From: Bacillus sp. SJS
Lineage (GTDB): Bacteria; Bacillota; Bacilli; Bacillales; Bacillaceae
Length of the DNA: 64,000 nucleotides
Assembly (NCBI RefSeq): GCF_000732485.2
Contig: NZ_JAQV02000004.1
Coordinates: 124,001 to 188,000, forward strand
Direction: 5' to 3'
Shown here: piece by piece, positions 34,542 through 43,263 of the stretch
How positions within the stretch are numbered: the first letter of the stretch is position 1
Layout: every line of letters begins with the position of its first letter
Notes under the pieces: model-generated
Seen by the model: the letters and a program-made list of their open reading frames with translations, nothing else
Databases searched by the model: none
Told to the model about the DNA's origin: nothing
Position numbers and translations under genes: made by a program

Positions 34542-35831
34542 TTAATCAACAAATTCAAATTCGAACTCAAGAAGTCTGACGATATCTCCGTCTTTGGCTC
34601 CTTTTTTGCGAAGTGCCTCATCTACGCCCATCGTACGCAGCTGGCGCGCAAAGCGGCGGACAGATTCTTCTCTGCTGAAGTCCGTCATCTTAAAGAGACG
34701 TTCGACTTTTTCACCGGTAACGTCAAAAATTCCCGCACTGTCTCTTGTAATGATAAATGGTGTTTCTTCTTCCTCGAGTGTATAAACTACACGGTGAACA
34801 CCCGGATCTTCTTCATCCTCGTAAAGCGGGAATTCCGGTGTATTCTCAAGTGTGTCTGCAATTTTAAACAGCAGATCACGAATTCCATCTCTTGTAGCTG
34901 CTGAAACAGCAAACACTGGATAATCATCCTGGAGCTTTTCTTTAAAGATTTTTAGGTTTTCTTCTGAATCCGGCATATCCATTTTGTTTGCCACAATAAT
35001 TTGAGGACGCTCTGTCAAACGCAGATTGTACTGCTTCAGTTCATCATTAATTGTCAAGTAATCCTCATAGGGATCACGCCCTTCAAGGCCGGACATATCA
35101 ATCACATGAACAATGACTCTTGTTCTTTCAATATGTCTTAGGAACTGATGCCCTAAACCGATTCCTTCATGTGCTCCTTCAATTAAGCCTGGAAGATCCG
35201 CCATAACAAAGCTGCGTCCATCCTGAGTTTCAACCATTCCAAGGTTTGGAGCAAGCGTTGTGAAATGGTAATCGGCAATCTTCGGCTTTGCCGCTGATAC
35301 AACGGATAGAAGTGTGGATTTACCAACACTCGGGAAACCGACAAGTCCGACATCTGCAAGGAGTTTTAGCTCCATCACGATGTAGCGCTCCTGACCCGGC
35401 TCTCCGTTTTCGGCAATCTCAGGTGCCGGATTGGAAGGTGTAGCAAAGCGGGTATTACCGCGTCCGCCTCTTCCTCCTCTTGCAATGATTGCCTGCTGGC
35501 CGTGCTCAGTTAAATCGGCTATGACCTGTTTCGTATCATCATCCATAACCACGGTGCCAGGCGGAACTTTAACAATCATTTGCTCCGCATTCCGGCCATG
35601 CATGTTTTTAGACATGCCATGCTCCCCGCGTTCCGCTTTAAAATGACGCTGATAACGGAAATCCATCAGGGTTCTTAAGCCTTCTTCCACCTCAAAAATG
35701 ACGTTTGCTCCCTTGCCTCCGTCACCGCCGGCGGGGCCTCCGTCCGGAACATATTTTTCACGGCGATACGCAACCATTCCATTGCCTCCGTCGCCGCCTT
35801 TTACATAAATCTTGACCTGATCGACAAACAT
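34542..35831 (-). CDS. obg: GTPase Obg
   Basis: Essential ribosome-associated GTPase linked to the stress and sporulation responses. 429 residues: glycine-rich Obg fold (1-158, [24 protein letters not shown]), G domain with [12 protein letters not shown] (G1), [12 protein letters not shown] (G3) and NKMD (G4), and a C-terminal OCT domain. Start ATG has CGGAGG upstream. It follows spo0B by 30 bases, the classic spo0B-obg pair. Confidence 0.97.
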   Translation of the reverse strand: MFVDQVKIYVKGGDGGNGMVAYRREKYVPDGGPAGGDGGKGANVIFEVEEGLRTLMDFRYQRHFKAERGEHGMSKNMHGRNAEQMIVKVPPGTVVMDDDTKQVIADLTEHGQQAIIARGGRGGRGNTRFATPSNPAPEIAENGEPGQERYIVMELKLLADVGLVGFPSVGKSTLLSVVSAAKPKIADYHFTTLAPNLGMVETQDGRSFVMADLPGLIEGAHEGIGLGHQFLRHIERTRVIVHVIDMSGLEGRDPYEDYLTINDELKQYNLRLTERPQIIVANKMDMPDSEENLKIFKEKLQDDYPVFAVSAATRDGIRDLLFKIADTLENTPEFPLYEDEEDPGVHRVVYTLEEEETPFIITRDSAGIFDVTGEKVERLFKMTDFSREESVRRFARQLRTMGVDEALRKKGAKDGDIVRLLEFEFEFVD

Positions 35832-35861
35832 TATGTCTTTCCTCCGTTCTGTGATGCACGA

Positions 35862-36410
35862 TTACTTCGTATAGAAAATGACAGCCGCCGTAAATTCTTC
35901 AGCTGTTATCGTTAGTTCTGAAAGTTGATGATCGGGCAGCTTCATGAAGTATGTATGCAAGCTCTGCATATCATTTAGCATGCCATGAAAATCTAAAAAG
36001 AAACGGACCTGTCCCAATTCTTCCGACATCTCTATCGTAAGCACGAGCTGATTTTCACATCTGTCACCAGCACACTGATCCAGCAGCGCAAAAAAGTCTT
36101 TGCACCAGGCGCTCAAGTTTCGATCGAGACTGTCCAGATGAAATGTATCCCCGACAATTTCATACTCTATTGAAAATAAGTGGCGCTCCCAGCCAAAGCT
36201 GATTAAATTTCCAGCCAATTCTGGAGCCTTAAGATTGCAGAGCCTGGACTCCTGCTGGGCTTCAATAATAATTTCTTCCATAATCTCATTTACTCGTTCA
36301 TATTTTTCAAGAGACAGGTTGCCCTTAATCAGCTGCAGCCGGTTCATCCAGTCATGCCGGTAGTGGCTAATGACATCAACCATATTCCAGTTTTTGCTAC
36401 CTTTAGTCAT
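35862..36410 (-). CDS. spo0B: Sporulation phosphotransferase Spo0B
   Basis: Passes phosphate from Spo0F to Spo0A. 182 residues. The phosphoacceptor His lies in HYRHDWMNRLQLIKGNL in the first helix of the four-helix bundle; the C-terminal half is a degenerate kinase-like domain (DRCENQLVLTIEMSEELGQVRFFLDFHG). The ATG at 36410 follows GGAGTGCAA. Divergence from B. subtilis in the C-terminal domain is normal for this family. Confidence 0.92.
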   Translation of the reverse strand: MTKGSKNWNMVDVISHYRHDWMNRLQLIKGNLSLEKYERVNEIMEEIIIEAQQESRLCNLKAPELAGNLISFGWERHLFSIEYEIVGDTFHLDSLDRNLSAWCKDFFALLDQCAGDRCENQLVLTIEMSEELGQVRFFLDFHGMLNDMQSLHTYFMKLPDHQLSELTITAEEFTAAVIFYTK

Positions 36411-36510
36411 TTGCACTCCACTCTTTCTATTCTTTTAGGAGCATGATTCTAATCAATTTGTTCCGTATAACCAAGTAAATTCGTTAATCTGAAAAGATTG
36501 CCTGATGAAA

Positions 36511-36540
36511 TTATAGCAAACCTATGCGCGGAAAAGAAAC
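36511..36540 (-). promoter_or_regulatory. Probable spo0B-obg promoter
   Basis: Extended -10 TGCTATAAT on the minus strand (TATAAT at 36516-36511) about 100 bases before spo0B; the -35 region (TTTCTT) is poor. Confidence 0.45.
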
Positions 36541-36611
36541 GGTTTTAAAGAAAATAAGGATTTAGGGGGGTCTCAAGAGGATTGCCTGCCCATCTATCAA
36601 ATTTTCACAAC

Positions 36612-36735
36612 AAAAGCGCAAGCGCACGGTGAGGGTGTTCTGTTATGTTCACAAGATCCTGCAGGAGGATCTTGCCTGCTGCAAGTCCCGAGGTGCCCGA
36701 GCGGCTATGCTGTCAGGAAAGAACCTGCTAATAGG
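36612..36735. repeat. GC-rich intergenic repeat, degenerate copy
   Basis: Begins AAAAGCGCAAGCGCA like the copies at 27369 and 41150, has an internal GATCCTGCAGGAGGATC palindrome-like block, and fades out near 36735. It lies in the 396-base spo0B-rpmA gap, in which no gene is seen. Confidence 0.5.
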
Positions 36736-36751
36736 CTCTGTCAACTTGATA

Positions 36752-36798
36752 AAAAGCAATAAAAAAAAGAAACTCTAGCTCTTATTCAGCTAGAGTTT
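36752..36798 (-). terminator. Terminator of the rplU-prp-rpmA operon
   Basis: Eleven-pair stem AAACTCTAGCT (36770-36780) / AGCTAGAGTTT (36788-36798), then TTCTTTTTTTTATTG in the minus direction. Confidence 0.92.
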
Positions 36799-36806
36799 CG
36801 GTTGAA

Positions 36807-37100
36807 TTAAGCTTCTTGAGCTGCAGGGTACACGCTCACTTTTTTGCGGTCGCGGCCTAAACGTTCGAAACGAACTACGCCGTCAACTTTAGCAAATAGA
36901 GTGTCGTCACCGCCGCGGCCAACGTTTTCACCCGGATAAATCTTTGTACCGCGCTGACGGTAAAGGATCGATCCGCCACTTACGAATTGTCCATCAGCAC
37001 GTTTAGCGCCAAGACGTTTCGATTGTGAATCACGGCCGTTTTTTGTGGAACCTACTCCCTTTTTGGAAGCGAAAAATTGAATATCCAATTTTAAGAACAT
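36807..37100 (-). CDS. rpmA: Large-subunit ribosomal protein L27
   Basis: 97-residue L27. It carries the Firmicute N-terminal extension [10 protein letters not shown] in front of [15 protein letters not shown]; in Staphylococcus and Bacillus the extension is removed between FF and A by Prp protease. AGGAGGTG precedes the ATG at 37100. Last gene of rplU-prp-rpmA. Confidence 0.97.
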   Translation of the reverse strand: MFLKLDIQFFASKKGVGSTKNGRDSQSKRLGAKRADGQFVSGGSILYRQRGTKIYPGENVGRGGDDTLFAKVDGVVRFERLGRDRKKVSVYPAAQEA

Positions 37101-37112
37101 GAGGTTCACCTC

Positions 37113-37451
37113 CTACTTTTCTAAAATGGTCACACGGATGTATTCTCCGTATTGTTCTTCTATGGTCTTAATGGATACGACCATTCCTTCGATGAGCAGC
37201 TGTCCTTTTTGAATGGCTTCCTCTGAAACAGCATCTGGCCATTCAAAAATAATACGTCCCTGCTTCTGGTCCATTTCCAGTATAGGCTCGATGCCTGCGA
37301 GTTCATGGACCGCGTTAATCGCTCCAAACACCACACAGGATGCGCCTGCACATACAAGATCTTTTCCAGTTTCATCAAATTGAGCGTGCCCCGACATAGA
37401 GAAGGACTGAATTGCTCCCCCTGCAGATCGGTTTACCGTAACGTTTATCAT
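37113..37451 (-). CDS. prp: Ribosomal-processing cysteine protease Prp (YsxB)
   Basis: 112-residue protease that trims the L27 extension. The catalytic pair is His22 (SGHAQFDETGKD) and Cys34 (LVCAGASCVVFG), at the same positions as in S. aureus Prp. It lies between rplU and rpmA, twelve bases before its substrate gene. Confidence 0.95.
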   Translation of the reverse strand: MINVTVNRSAGGAIQSFSMSGHAQFDETGKDLVCAGASCVVFGAINAVHELAGIEPILEMDQKQGRIIFEWPDAVSEEAIQKGQLLIEGMVVSIKTIEEQYGEYIRVTILEK

Positions 37452-37462
37452 AGGATCAAGCC

Positions 37463-37771
37463 TTACGCGTTGATTTTTTCAATAACAACTTTTGTGTATG
37501 GCTGACGATGACCTTGCTTTTTCTTCTGGTTTTTCTTCGCTTTGTATTTGAAAACAACCAATTTTTTCGCACGGCCTTGTTTTTCAACTTTAGCTGTAAC
37601 GGTTGCTCCGGATACTAGAGGGCTTCCAACTTTAACGTCGTCGCCGCCTACGAATAAAACTTTGTCAAATGTAACAGTTTCACCTAGCTCGCCTGCCACT
37701 TTTTCAATGTAGACTGCTTGGCCTTCTGCTACTTTAATTTGCTTTCCGCCAGTTTCAATAATTGCGTACAT
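37463..37771 (-). CDS. rplU: Large-subunit ribosomal protein L21
   Basis: 102-residue L21 ([18 protein letters not shown] start; C-terminal [22 protein letters not shown]). It binds 23S rRNA and, in Bacilli, its own leader RNA. First gene of the operon, with ATAGGAGGTG upstream and a structured leader before that. Confidence 0.97.
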   Translation of the reverse strand: MYAIIETGGKQIKVAEGQAVYIEKVAGELGETVTFDKVLFVGGDDVKVGSPLVSGATVTAKVEKQGRAKKLVVFKYKAKKNQKKKQGHRQPYTKVVIEKINA

Positions 37772-37779
37772 TCCACTGC

Positions 37780-37899
37780 ACCTCCTATTTGATACTCAGA
37801 CTCGCCAGTGTACAGGTGAATTAAGATGAAAATCATCGAAATCACTTACTACCTGCATCCGAGCGGTTGTAGCCACGGGTGCTACAAACAGTAACATAA
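37780..37899 (-). ncRNA. L21 leader (autoregulatory RNA of rplU)
   Basis: About 120 bases between the rplU promoter and its start. It holds stem arms TTTGTAGCACCC / GGCTACAA and the box CTGGCGAGTCTGAG shortly before the ribosome site, in the arrangement of the L21 leader known in Bacillus. The identification is by position and remembered pattern. Confidence 0.65.
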
Positions 37900-37901
37900 G
37901 A

Positions 37902-37931
37902 ATATTACCAGAAGTTTAATCTATTTGTCAA
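37902..37931 (-). promoter_or_regulatory. rplU operon promoter
   Basis: Minus-strand TTGACA (37931-37926), 18-base spacer, extended -10 TGGTAATAT (TAATAT at 37907-37902). The -35 box overlaps the last codons of rng. Confidence 0.75.
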
Positions 37932-39381
37932 TGTTCTTTTCCTGTTGTGGGATTCGCTCCCGAATATCTTTTTCATCTCCGATATGCCGAAGCTCATATC
38001 CCGGCTTCTCCCAATCACCGGCAGTTATGAATATACGAAAATGAAGCTCCTTTTCAAGATCCCGGACGCTGCGATCCAAAATCGCCATTACTCCCTGCTC
38101 CGCATGGACCCAGATTGCTTCATCTTCCATGTACCGGTATTGCCGCAGTTCCCTTTCAAGCCTTAAGGCAACGGTTTCTGCAGAATCGACTCTGCCTTTT
38201 CCATTGCAGACGCGGCAAGGCTCTGTTAACAGAGCATCAAGATCCTCACTCGTTTTCTTCCTCGTAATCTGGAGAAGATTTAACTCGGTAAAGCCAATAA
38301 TGCGGGTTTGGATCCGATCCCGCTCAACCTGCTTTTGCATCACCTGCAAAATACGAGCCTGGTCAGACGTGTCCTTCATATCAATAAAGTCAATCAGGAT
38401 AATCCCATTTAAATTCCTCAGGCGGATTTGCCTTGCCGCTTCAAGAGCGGCTTCCTTATTCGTATCAAGTATCGTCTGGCGCTGCGAGTCCTTTCCGGTA
38501 AACTTTCCGGAATTCACATCAATAACGTGAAGCGCTTCGGTTTTCTCAATAAGGAGATAGGCTCCATTTTTAAGCCAGACCGCCTTCTTCTGAAGCTTAT
38601 GTATTTCCGCATCCAGCGTGTCAAATATCTCAGCACCTTCTTTTGAATGGTGCACGCTTGTCTCACACTCAACTGGAAGGCGCTCCCTCAGGTTTTCCGC
38701 TAAATACACATCATCACAGTGTATATCCGAATAGGCAGAAATGGAGCGTTCAGTTAAAATCGTTTCAAGCAAGTCGCCAGCTTCCTTTAGTGGTGTAGGA
38801 GCTTTAGAAGAATGAGATGGAAGAAGCTCCTTGAATTCCCTTCTCAGCCTGTCCAGTTCCTCTTTAAGTTCATCTGCCGGCAGGGAAGCTGCTGCCGTGC
38901 GAAGCAATACACCTTCTCCATTATCGAGTATTTCGCTGCCCCATTCTTTAAGCTTAACGGCTGCGGTTTCATCAATTTTCCTTGATACCGTAACCTTTCC
39001 TCCATAGGGCATGTAGATGAGCGAGCTTCCGGGAAATTCTATATTGGCGGTAAGGGCTGGCCCCTTCCACTCGTCTCCTTCTTTTTTAATTTGGACCAAT
39101 AGCTTCTGGCCTTCATGCAAATAAGAGGAGATTGGCTTTTGCTGATCGGAAAGCCGGTAATCAGGCAGATCCTCGATGCGGATAAACCCGTTTCGTTCGA
39201 GTCCAATATCGATAAATGCCGCCTGCATCCCTTTAACGACTTTTTCAACCTTCCCTAAAAAAATGCTGCCCGCTTTCCCTTTTTGACCGGATTTTACTAT
39301 TTTTAAATCTGCCAGTTTTCCATTCTCAAATAAAGCAATGCGCTTTTCAGGCAGATTGGCTTGAATAAGTAGCGTTTTCAA
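37921..39381 (-). CDS. rng: Ribonuclease G/E family endoribonuclease
   Basis: Endoribonuclease of the RNase E/G family, 486 residues. N-terminal S1 domain (GKAGSIFLGKVEKVVKGMQAAFIDIGLERNGFIRIEDLPDY), the catalytic DNase-I-like part (VIDVNSGKFTGKDSQRQTILDTNKEAA, then ILIDFIDMKD) with the Mg-binding Asp residues, and the zinc-link CRVCNGKGRV. The start is TTG at 39381 after AAGAGGGAA. B. subtilis 168 lacks this gene; it lies between spoIVFB and rplU here. Confidence 0.93.
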   Translation of the reverse strand: MKTLLIQANLPEKRIALFENGKLADLKIVKSGQKGKAGSIFLGKVEKVVKGMQAAFIDIGLERNGFIRIEDLPDYRLSDQQKPISSYLHEGQKLLVQIKKEGDEWKGPALTANIEFPGSSLIYMPYGGKVTVSRKIDETAAVKLKEWGSEILDNGEGVLLRTAAASLPADELKEELDRLRREFKELLPSHSSKAPTPLKEAGDLLETILTERSISAYSDIHCDDVYLAENLRERLPVECETSVHHSKEGAEIFDTLDAEIHKLQKKAVWLKNGAYLLIEKTEALHVIDVNSGKFTGKDSQRQTILDTNKEAALEAARQIRLRNLNGIILIDFIDMKDTSDQARILQVMQKQVERDRIQTRIIGFTELNLLQITRKKTSEDLDALLTEPCRVCNGKGRVDSAETVALRLERELRQYRYMEDEAIWVHAEQGVMAILDRSVRDLEKELHFRIFITAGDWEKPGYELRHIGDEKDIRERIPQQEKNIDK

Positions 39382-39439
39382 CGGATTCCCTCTTTTACAA
39401 TCATCATTTTCCCCATTTACTCACGTTTCAAAAGGGAAG

Positions 39440-40306
39440 TCAATACGCATAAACAAGCTCCTCCACCTTGGAATTTGTTCTTTTCTCAGAAAAAAAAGCG
39501 TGAAGCAATTCATTCTCATCCAGCTCAGACCATTTAGTCCCCTGCCTGTAAACGATGATTGGATGCTTGCAGCCTCTCTTAAACCTGGACATGACCGACA
39601 AAATATTTTCTTCTGATTCCACTTCAAGAGGAACTAACTTTTGTATGGATTTTTGGCTGCCATAATACCTGTCCATTAGAAATCTCAGGTGAACAAAACG
39701 GCGCTGCTTAAATTCTGTATACAGGCTAAAACATAAAAAGATTGTGATCATCCATAAATTCAGCTGAAATGGAAAAAATATCAGGACCGCGGCCAAATAT
39801 AAAACGAGAGCGCATATCGAAAAAGCCAGCATCCACTTATGGGCTGCAGGGAACGGCTTAAACAGCGAAAAAGCTATAAATAATAGTTTCCCCCCGTCAA
39901 GCGGCCAAATAGGAAGCAAATTAAAAAGCAAAATAGAAAGATTATAATAAGTAAACAAGGAGAAATCACCGGCAGATAAAAGCCCTCCGCTCAAGAGAAG
40001 CCAGGCTCCCCCCTGCATGAGAAAATGCTGCAGTGGTCCGGCAAGCACAACCGCCAGTTCTTCTTTTATTGAACGGTTCCCATGCTCCTCCATTTCAGCC
40101 GCACCTCCGAATGGAAGAAGCACGATGGATTTAACTCTCCATGAAAAATATAGGGCGCATGCAGCATGGCCAAGCTCATGAACAAGAACAATGGCAAGCA
40201 ATATAGCCAGCGTTTTAAATTGGGCGGTAGCCGCACTGATGGCCATTACTACCCAAAGAAGAGGGTGAATGTGAATTTTTCTTAAAAGAGATCCGTATTT
40301 AATCAA
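39440..40306 (-). CDS. spoIVFB: Intramembrane metalloprotease SpoIVFB
   Basis: Site-2-type protease that cleaves pro-sigma-K in the mother cell. 288 residues: six hydrophobic segments, zinc site His43-Glu44-x-x-His47 (LVHELGHAA) and Asp137 in NLLPIWPLDGGK, the same numbers as in B. subtilis, plus a C-terminal CBS-like domain (SVMSRFKRGCKHPIIVYRQG). Its TTG start overlaps the end of spoIVFA, coupling the pair. Confidence 0.96.
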   Translation of the reverse strand: MIKYGSLLRKIHIHPLLWVVMAISAATAQFKTLAILLAIVLVHELGHAACALYFSWRVKSIVLLPFGGAAEMEEHGNRSIKEELAVVLAGPLQHFLMQGGAWLLLSGGLLSAGDFSLFTYYNLSILLFNLLPIWPLDGGKLLFIAFSLFKPFPAAHKWMLAFSICALVLYLAAVLIFFPFQLNLWMITIFLCFSLYTEFKQRRFVHLRFLMDRYYGSQKSIQKLVPLEVESEENILSVMSRFKRGCKHPIIVYRQGTKWSELDENELLHAFFSEKRTNSKVEELVYAY

Positions 40307-41084
40307 AAGGAATCACCTGTTTCGGGTCAATAAAATTATCTCCCTTTTTTATCGCAAAATAGTACGTCCCTTTTTTATTTTCATTTACTTTAATGGTGCC
40401 AAGTTCTTTCCCTGTGACCACTGTGTCATAAAGTGACACATCCACTTTTTCCAAATTTCCATACCATGATTCGCTTCCATCTGCATGCTGAAGAACAACC
40501 GTAAGACCTGTATCCGGTTTTTCTCCCGCTTCAACGACGACCCCTTCATCAATCGCATCCACGGTCGCACGATCGGTCTCAATCAGAACCCCTTGCCCAT
40601 TCACCTGAAAGTTTTCAGTGACCTTCCCTGAAGCAGGAACAGCATATTCCCCCTTTGAGGCAGCAGGAGGATCAGGGGAAATTTCATCTGCCTGAAACAA
40701 GGCTAACGGATGACCGAATTGCTTCTGATACCAGGAGGATACTGCAGCAAATTGGAATTCTTGCTTGAGAGAAGCTTCAACCGTACTTCGGATTGAATCT
40801 AGCTTTGGACTGTGATCTTTAAACATCACTGCCATAGCGAGGACCAAACAGGCTGAAAGAAACAGTTTGAAGAGGAAAATCTGGGGTTTAAACAGCGGGT
40901 GTCCCGTTTCATTAAGGGTGTCAGGTCCTCCCTCATACGAATGAATAATACCTGTATACTTCTCTTCTTCTTCAATCACAGCCTCTTTATTCCACGTTAC
41001 CGGAATTTCTGCTTTTTCCGCAGAAGGTTTTGCCTTTTTTCTTTTTGCCATCCGCTTTCTGATTTCGTCGGCCCTTCTGGACAT
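40299..41084 (-). CDS. spoIVFA: SpoIVFA, regulator of SpoIVFB
   Basis: Membrane protein that holds SpoIVFB inactive and is the target of SpoIVB. 261 residues: basic N-terminus (SRRADEIRKRMAKRKKAK), one helix (IFLFKLFLSACLVLAMAVMF) and a C-terminal LytM/M23 domain (GVVVEAGEKPDTGLTVVLQHADGSESWYGNLEKVDV) that lacks the complete zinc ligands, as expected. The ATG at 41084 has AAAGGGTGG upstream; the longer frame to 41117 is not supported. Confidence 0.93.
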   Translation of the reverse strand: MSRRADEIRKRMAKRKKAKPSAEKAEIPVTWNKEAVIEEEEKYTGIIHSYEGGPDTLNETGHPLFKPQIFLFKLFLSACLVLAMAVMFKDHSPKLDSIRSTVEASLKQEFQFAAVSSWYQKQFGHPLALFQADEISPDPPAASKGEYAVPASGKVTENFQVNGQGVLIETDRATVDAIDEGVVVEAGEKPDTGLTVVLQHADGSESWYGNLEKVDVSLYDTVVTGKELGTIKVNENKKGTYYFAIKKGDNFIDPKQVIPFD

Positions 41085-41149
41085 CTTCATCCACCCTTTT
41101 AATGTCAGTTTGTACAAGTCTATGACTCGTCCCGCAGAAATATGAAAAG

Positions 41150-41268
41150 AAAAGCGGAGGCGGCTTGCTCAGGCCTGAGAGACGGTGGAACCGGGACTGG
41201 CAAAGTCGCTCTTTGACTTTGACTGGACCGGTGAAGCGGCCGAAGGGCTAGCCGCTGGAGCTGGACAA
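41150..41268. repeat. GC-rich intergenic repeat, tandem copy A
   Basis: 119 bases from AAAAGCGGAGGCGGCTTGCT to GGAGCTGGACAA. Almost identical to the copy at 41459-41578 (a handful of differences). It is part of a 585-base gap between spoIVFA and minD without genes. Confidence 0.9.
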
Positions 41269-41272
41269 CAAG

Positions 41273-41453
41273 AAAAGCGGAGGGCGCTTGCTTAGCTGTG
41301 AGAGACGGTGGAGCTCGCGACCGAGAGGCGCCCAAGTTGGGTTGTTCAGCTAAAGGCGCGACGTCCTGTCGCAACGCTGAACGGGCCTTCATCGTGAAGG
41401 CCCTCGACCGAGAGAGGGAAGCGGCCGAACAGCTAGCGCCCGGAGCTGGACAA
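41273..41453. repeat. GC-rich intergenic repeat, longer variant copy B
   Basis: 181 bases from AAAAGCGGAGGGCGCTTGCT to GGAGCTGGACAA, with the GCGCGACGTCCT block shared with the copy at 27369-27485. It lies between the near-identical copies A and C. Confidence 0.85.
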
Positions 41454-41458
41454 CAAAG

Positions 41459-41578
41459 AAAAGCGGAGGCGGCTTGCTCAGCCCCTGAGAGACGGTGGAA
41501 CCGGAACTGGCAAAGTCGCTCTTTGACTTTGACTGGACCGGTGAAGCGGCCGAAGGGCTAGCCGCCGGAGCTGGACAA
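41459..41578. repeat. GC-rich intergenic repeat, tandem copy C (with a stub to 41616)
   Basis: 120 bases matching copy A at nearly every position. A truncated fourth copy begins AGAAATGCGGAAGCGGCTTG at 41581 and ends GGCTGGACAA near 41613. Open frames across this region are artefacts. Confidence 0.9.
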
Positions 41579-41648
41579 CAAGAAATGCGGAAGCGGCTTG
41601 CTCAGGCTGGACAACTCAGTTCAGCTAAAGAATCACTTTTGATCACAA

Positions 41649-41675
41649 GAAAAAAGCAGCCCCGTTAAGAGCTGC
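41649..41675 (-). terminator. Terminator of the mreBCD-minCD operon
   Basis: Stem GCAGC (41656-41660) / GCTGC (41671-41675), then TTTTTTCTTG in the minus direction. Confidence 0.7.
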
Positions 41676-41705
41676 CTGCTTCTGCACATGTTATTTTCCG
41701 TCACA

Positions 41706-42509
41706 CTAAACGCGTGCTCCGAAAAACTTTTTGATTTTATCCATAAAGCCTAAATTTTGCTGGTCAAGAATTTGAAGGGGAACCGATTCCCCGAGAATTC
41801 TTCTTGCAATATTGCGATACGCAATCGATGCGCGGTTGTTCGGATCCAATGCAATCGGTTCACCGCTGTTTGATGCCTTAATCACTTGATCGTCATCTGC
41901 AACAATGCCCAGCAGGTCAATGGACAGATGGGCGACAATTTCATCAACGTCAAGCATATCTCCATTTTGCACGAGATGAGTGCGAATCCTGTTAATGACG
42001 AGCTTCGGAGGCTCTATGTCCTCTTTCTCAAGAAGCCCGATAATTCTGTCTGCATCCCTCACTGCAGATACTTCAGGTGTGGTGACCACAACTGCTTTAT
42101 CTGCACCGGCAACAGCATTTTTGAAGCCTTGTTCTATGCCTGCAGGACAATCGATCACAATATAATCATAATCCTGCTTCAGCTCGCCAATAAGCTTTTT
42201 CATCTGTTCAGGTGATACCGCGGACTTATCACTTGTCTGGGCTGCAGGAAGCAAATACAGCAGCTCATCAAACCGCTTGTCTTTAACAAGTGCTTGATGG
42301 ATTTTGCATCGCCCTTCCACCACATCAACCAGATCATAGATAATACGGTTTTCAAGTCCCATGACTACATCCAGATTCCGCAAACCGATATCCGTGTCAA
42401 CTAGACAAACCTTTTTGCCTAAAATGGCCAGGGACGTCCCTAAATTGGCGGAGGTGGTTGTTTTGCCAACTCCACCTTTACCAGAGGTTACAACAATCGC
42501 CTCTCCCAC
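41706..42509 (-). CDS. minD: Septum site-determining ATPase MinD
   Basis: Membrane-cycling ATPase that carries MinC to the poles. 267 residues. Deviant Walker A GKGGVGKTTTSANLG, switch segments VDTDIGLRNLD and YIVIDCPAGIEQG, and the C-terminal amphipathic membrane helix (FMDKIKKFFG). Two bases follow the minC stop before its start. Confidence 0.98.
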   Translation of the reverse strand: MGEAIVVTSGKGGVGKTTTSANLGTSLAILGKKVCLVDTDIGLRNLDVVMGLENRIIYDLVDVVEGRCKIHQALVKDKRFDELLYLLPAAQTSDKSAVSPEQMKKLIGELKQDYDYIVIDCPAGIEQGFKNAVAGADKAVVVTTPEVSAVRDADRIIGLLEKEDIEPPKLVINRIRTHLVQNGDMLDVDEIVAHLSIDLLGIVADDDQVIKASNSGEPIALDPNNRASIAYRNIARRILGESVPLQILDQQNLGFMDKIKKFFGARV

Positions 42510-42511
42510 GG

Positions 42512-43195
42512 CTACATTCCCCCCTCGAGCGTAGTTACATCAGGTCTTACATACATTACATTCTGCAATCGGTCTCTCTTCATTTGCCCTTCATCATCTA
42601 TGTACGCACACTCCATCCCGTGTTCCTCTACATGAATACGCTCAGGAGACTGATTAAGAGAATCATAAATTTTAAGCTGGGCTGGCGCCATGACAGATGC
42701 AGCAATGATTGCCCTGCCGTTTCCATTATAGCCTGCATGGGCTGTACCTCTAAGAGCACCTAAAACAAAGATGCTTCCGTTTGCAATCACTGTGCCTCCA
42801 GGATTGACATCCCCAATTAACAGGAGATCTCCTTCCACCTGAAGCACTTGTCCAGACCGGACAATTCTCGCGGCTTTTACAACTTCCGCTTCTTTTTTCA
42901 GTCTGTTTGCCTCTTCTTTCGTAACGACATCAGATTCAATGTTTTCTACCACAAGATTCTTCTTTTTGCGGATCGTCGTTTTCACCATCTGCTGCTGTTC
43001 TTCCGAAAGGAGACGTTTACCGGATTTCACACTTACTCCGATTAAAGGTCCGTTTTCCTGCACATACTGTTTAGAGGAAAGCATCTCTTCCAGTTCAAGA
43101 ATGAGTGTTTCATAGGTGCAAGCATCATCCAAATATAGAGTGAGGCCGTCCTTTGTTCCTTTTATTGTTACATACTGCTGTTTTTGGGCTTTCAC
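42512..43195 (-). CDS. minC: Septum site-determining protein MinC
   Basis: FtsZ inhibitor of 227 residues. N-terminal domain (QYVTIKGTKDGLTLYLDDACTYETLILELEEML) and the beta-helix C-terminal domain (SGQVLQVEGDLLLIGDVNPGGTVIANGSIFVLGALRGTAHAG). The GTG at 43195 has GAGGTG six bases upstream; the GTG at 43204 overlaps that site. Confidence 0.96.
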   Translation of the reverse strand: MKAQKQQYVTIKGTKDGLTLYLDDACTYETLILELEEMLSSKQYVQENGPLIGVSVKSGKRLLSEEQQQMVKTTIRKKKNLVVENIESDVVTKEEANRLKKEAEVVKAARIVRSGQVLQVEGDLLLIGDVNPGGTVIANGSIFVLGALRGTAHAGYNGNGRAIIAASVMAPAQLKIYDSLNQSPERIHVEEHGMECAYIDDEGQMKRDRLQNVMYVRPDVTTLEGGM

Positions 43196-43263
43196 GATGT
43201 TCACCTCAATAACACTACAAATTCGACAAACCCCGCTAAATCTCCTTTTTTTTGCTGAACCGT

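Noticed and set aside
41120-41561. Open frames over the GC-rich repeats at 41 kb on either strand
   Set aside because: They follow the repeated intergenic element, lack ribosome sites and have biased Arg/Ala/Gly composition.
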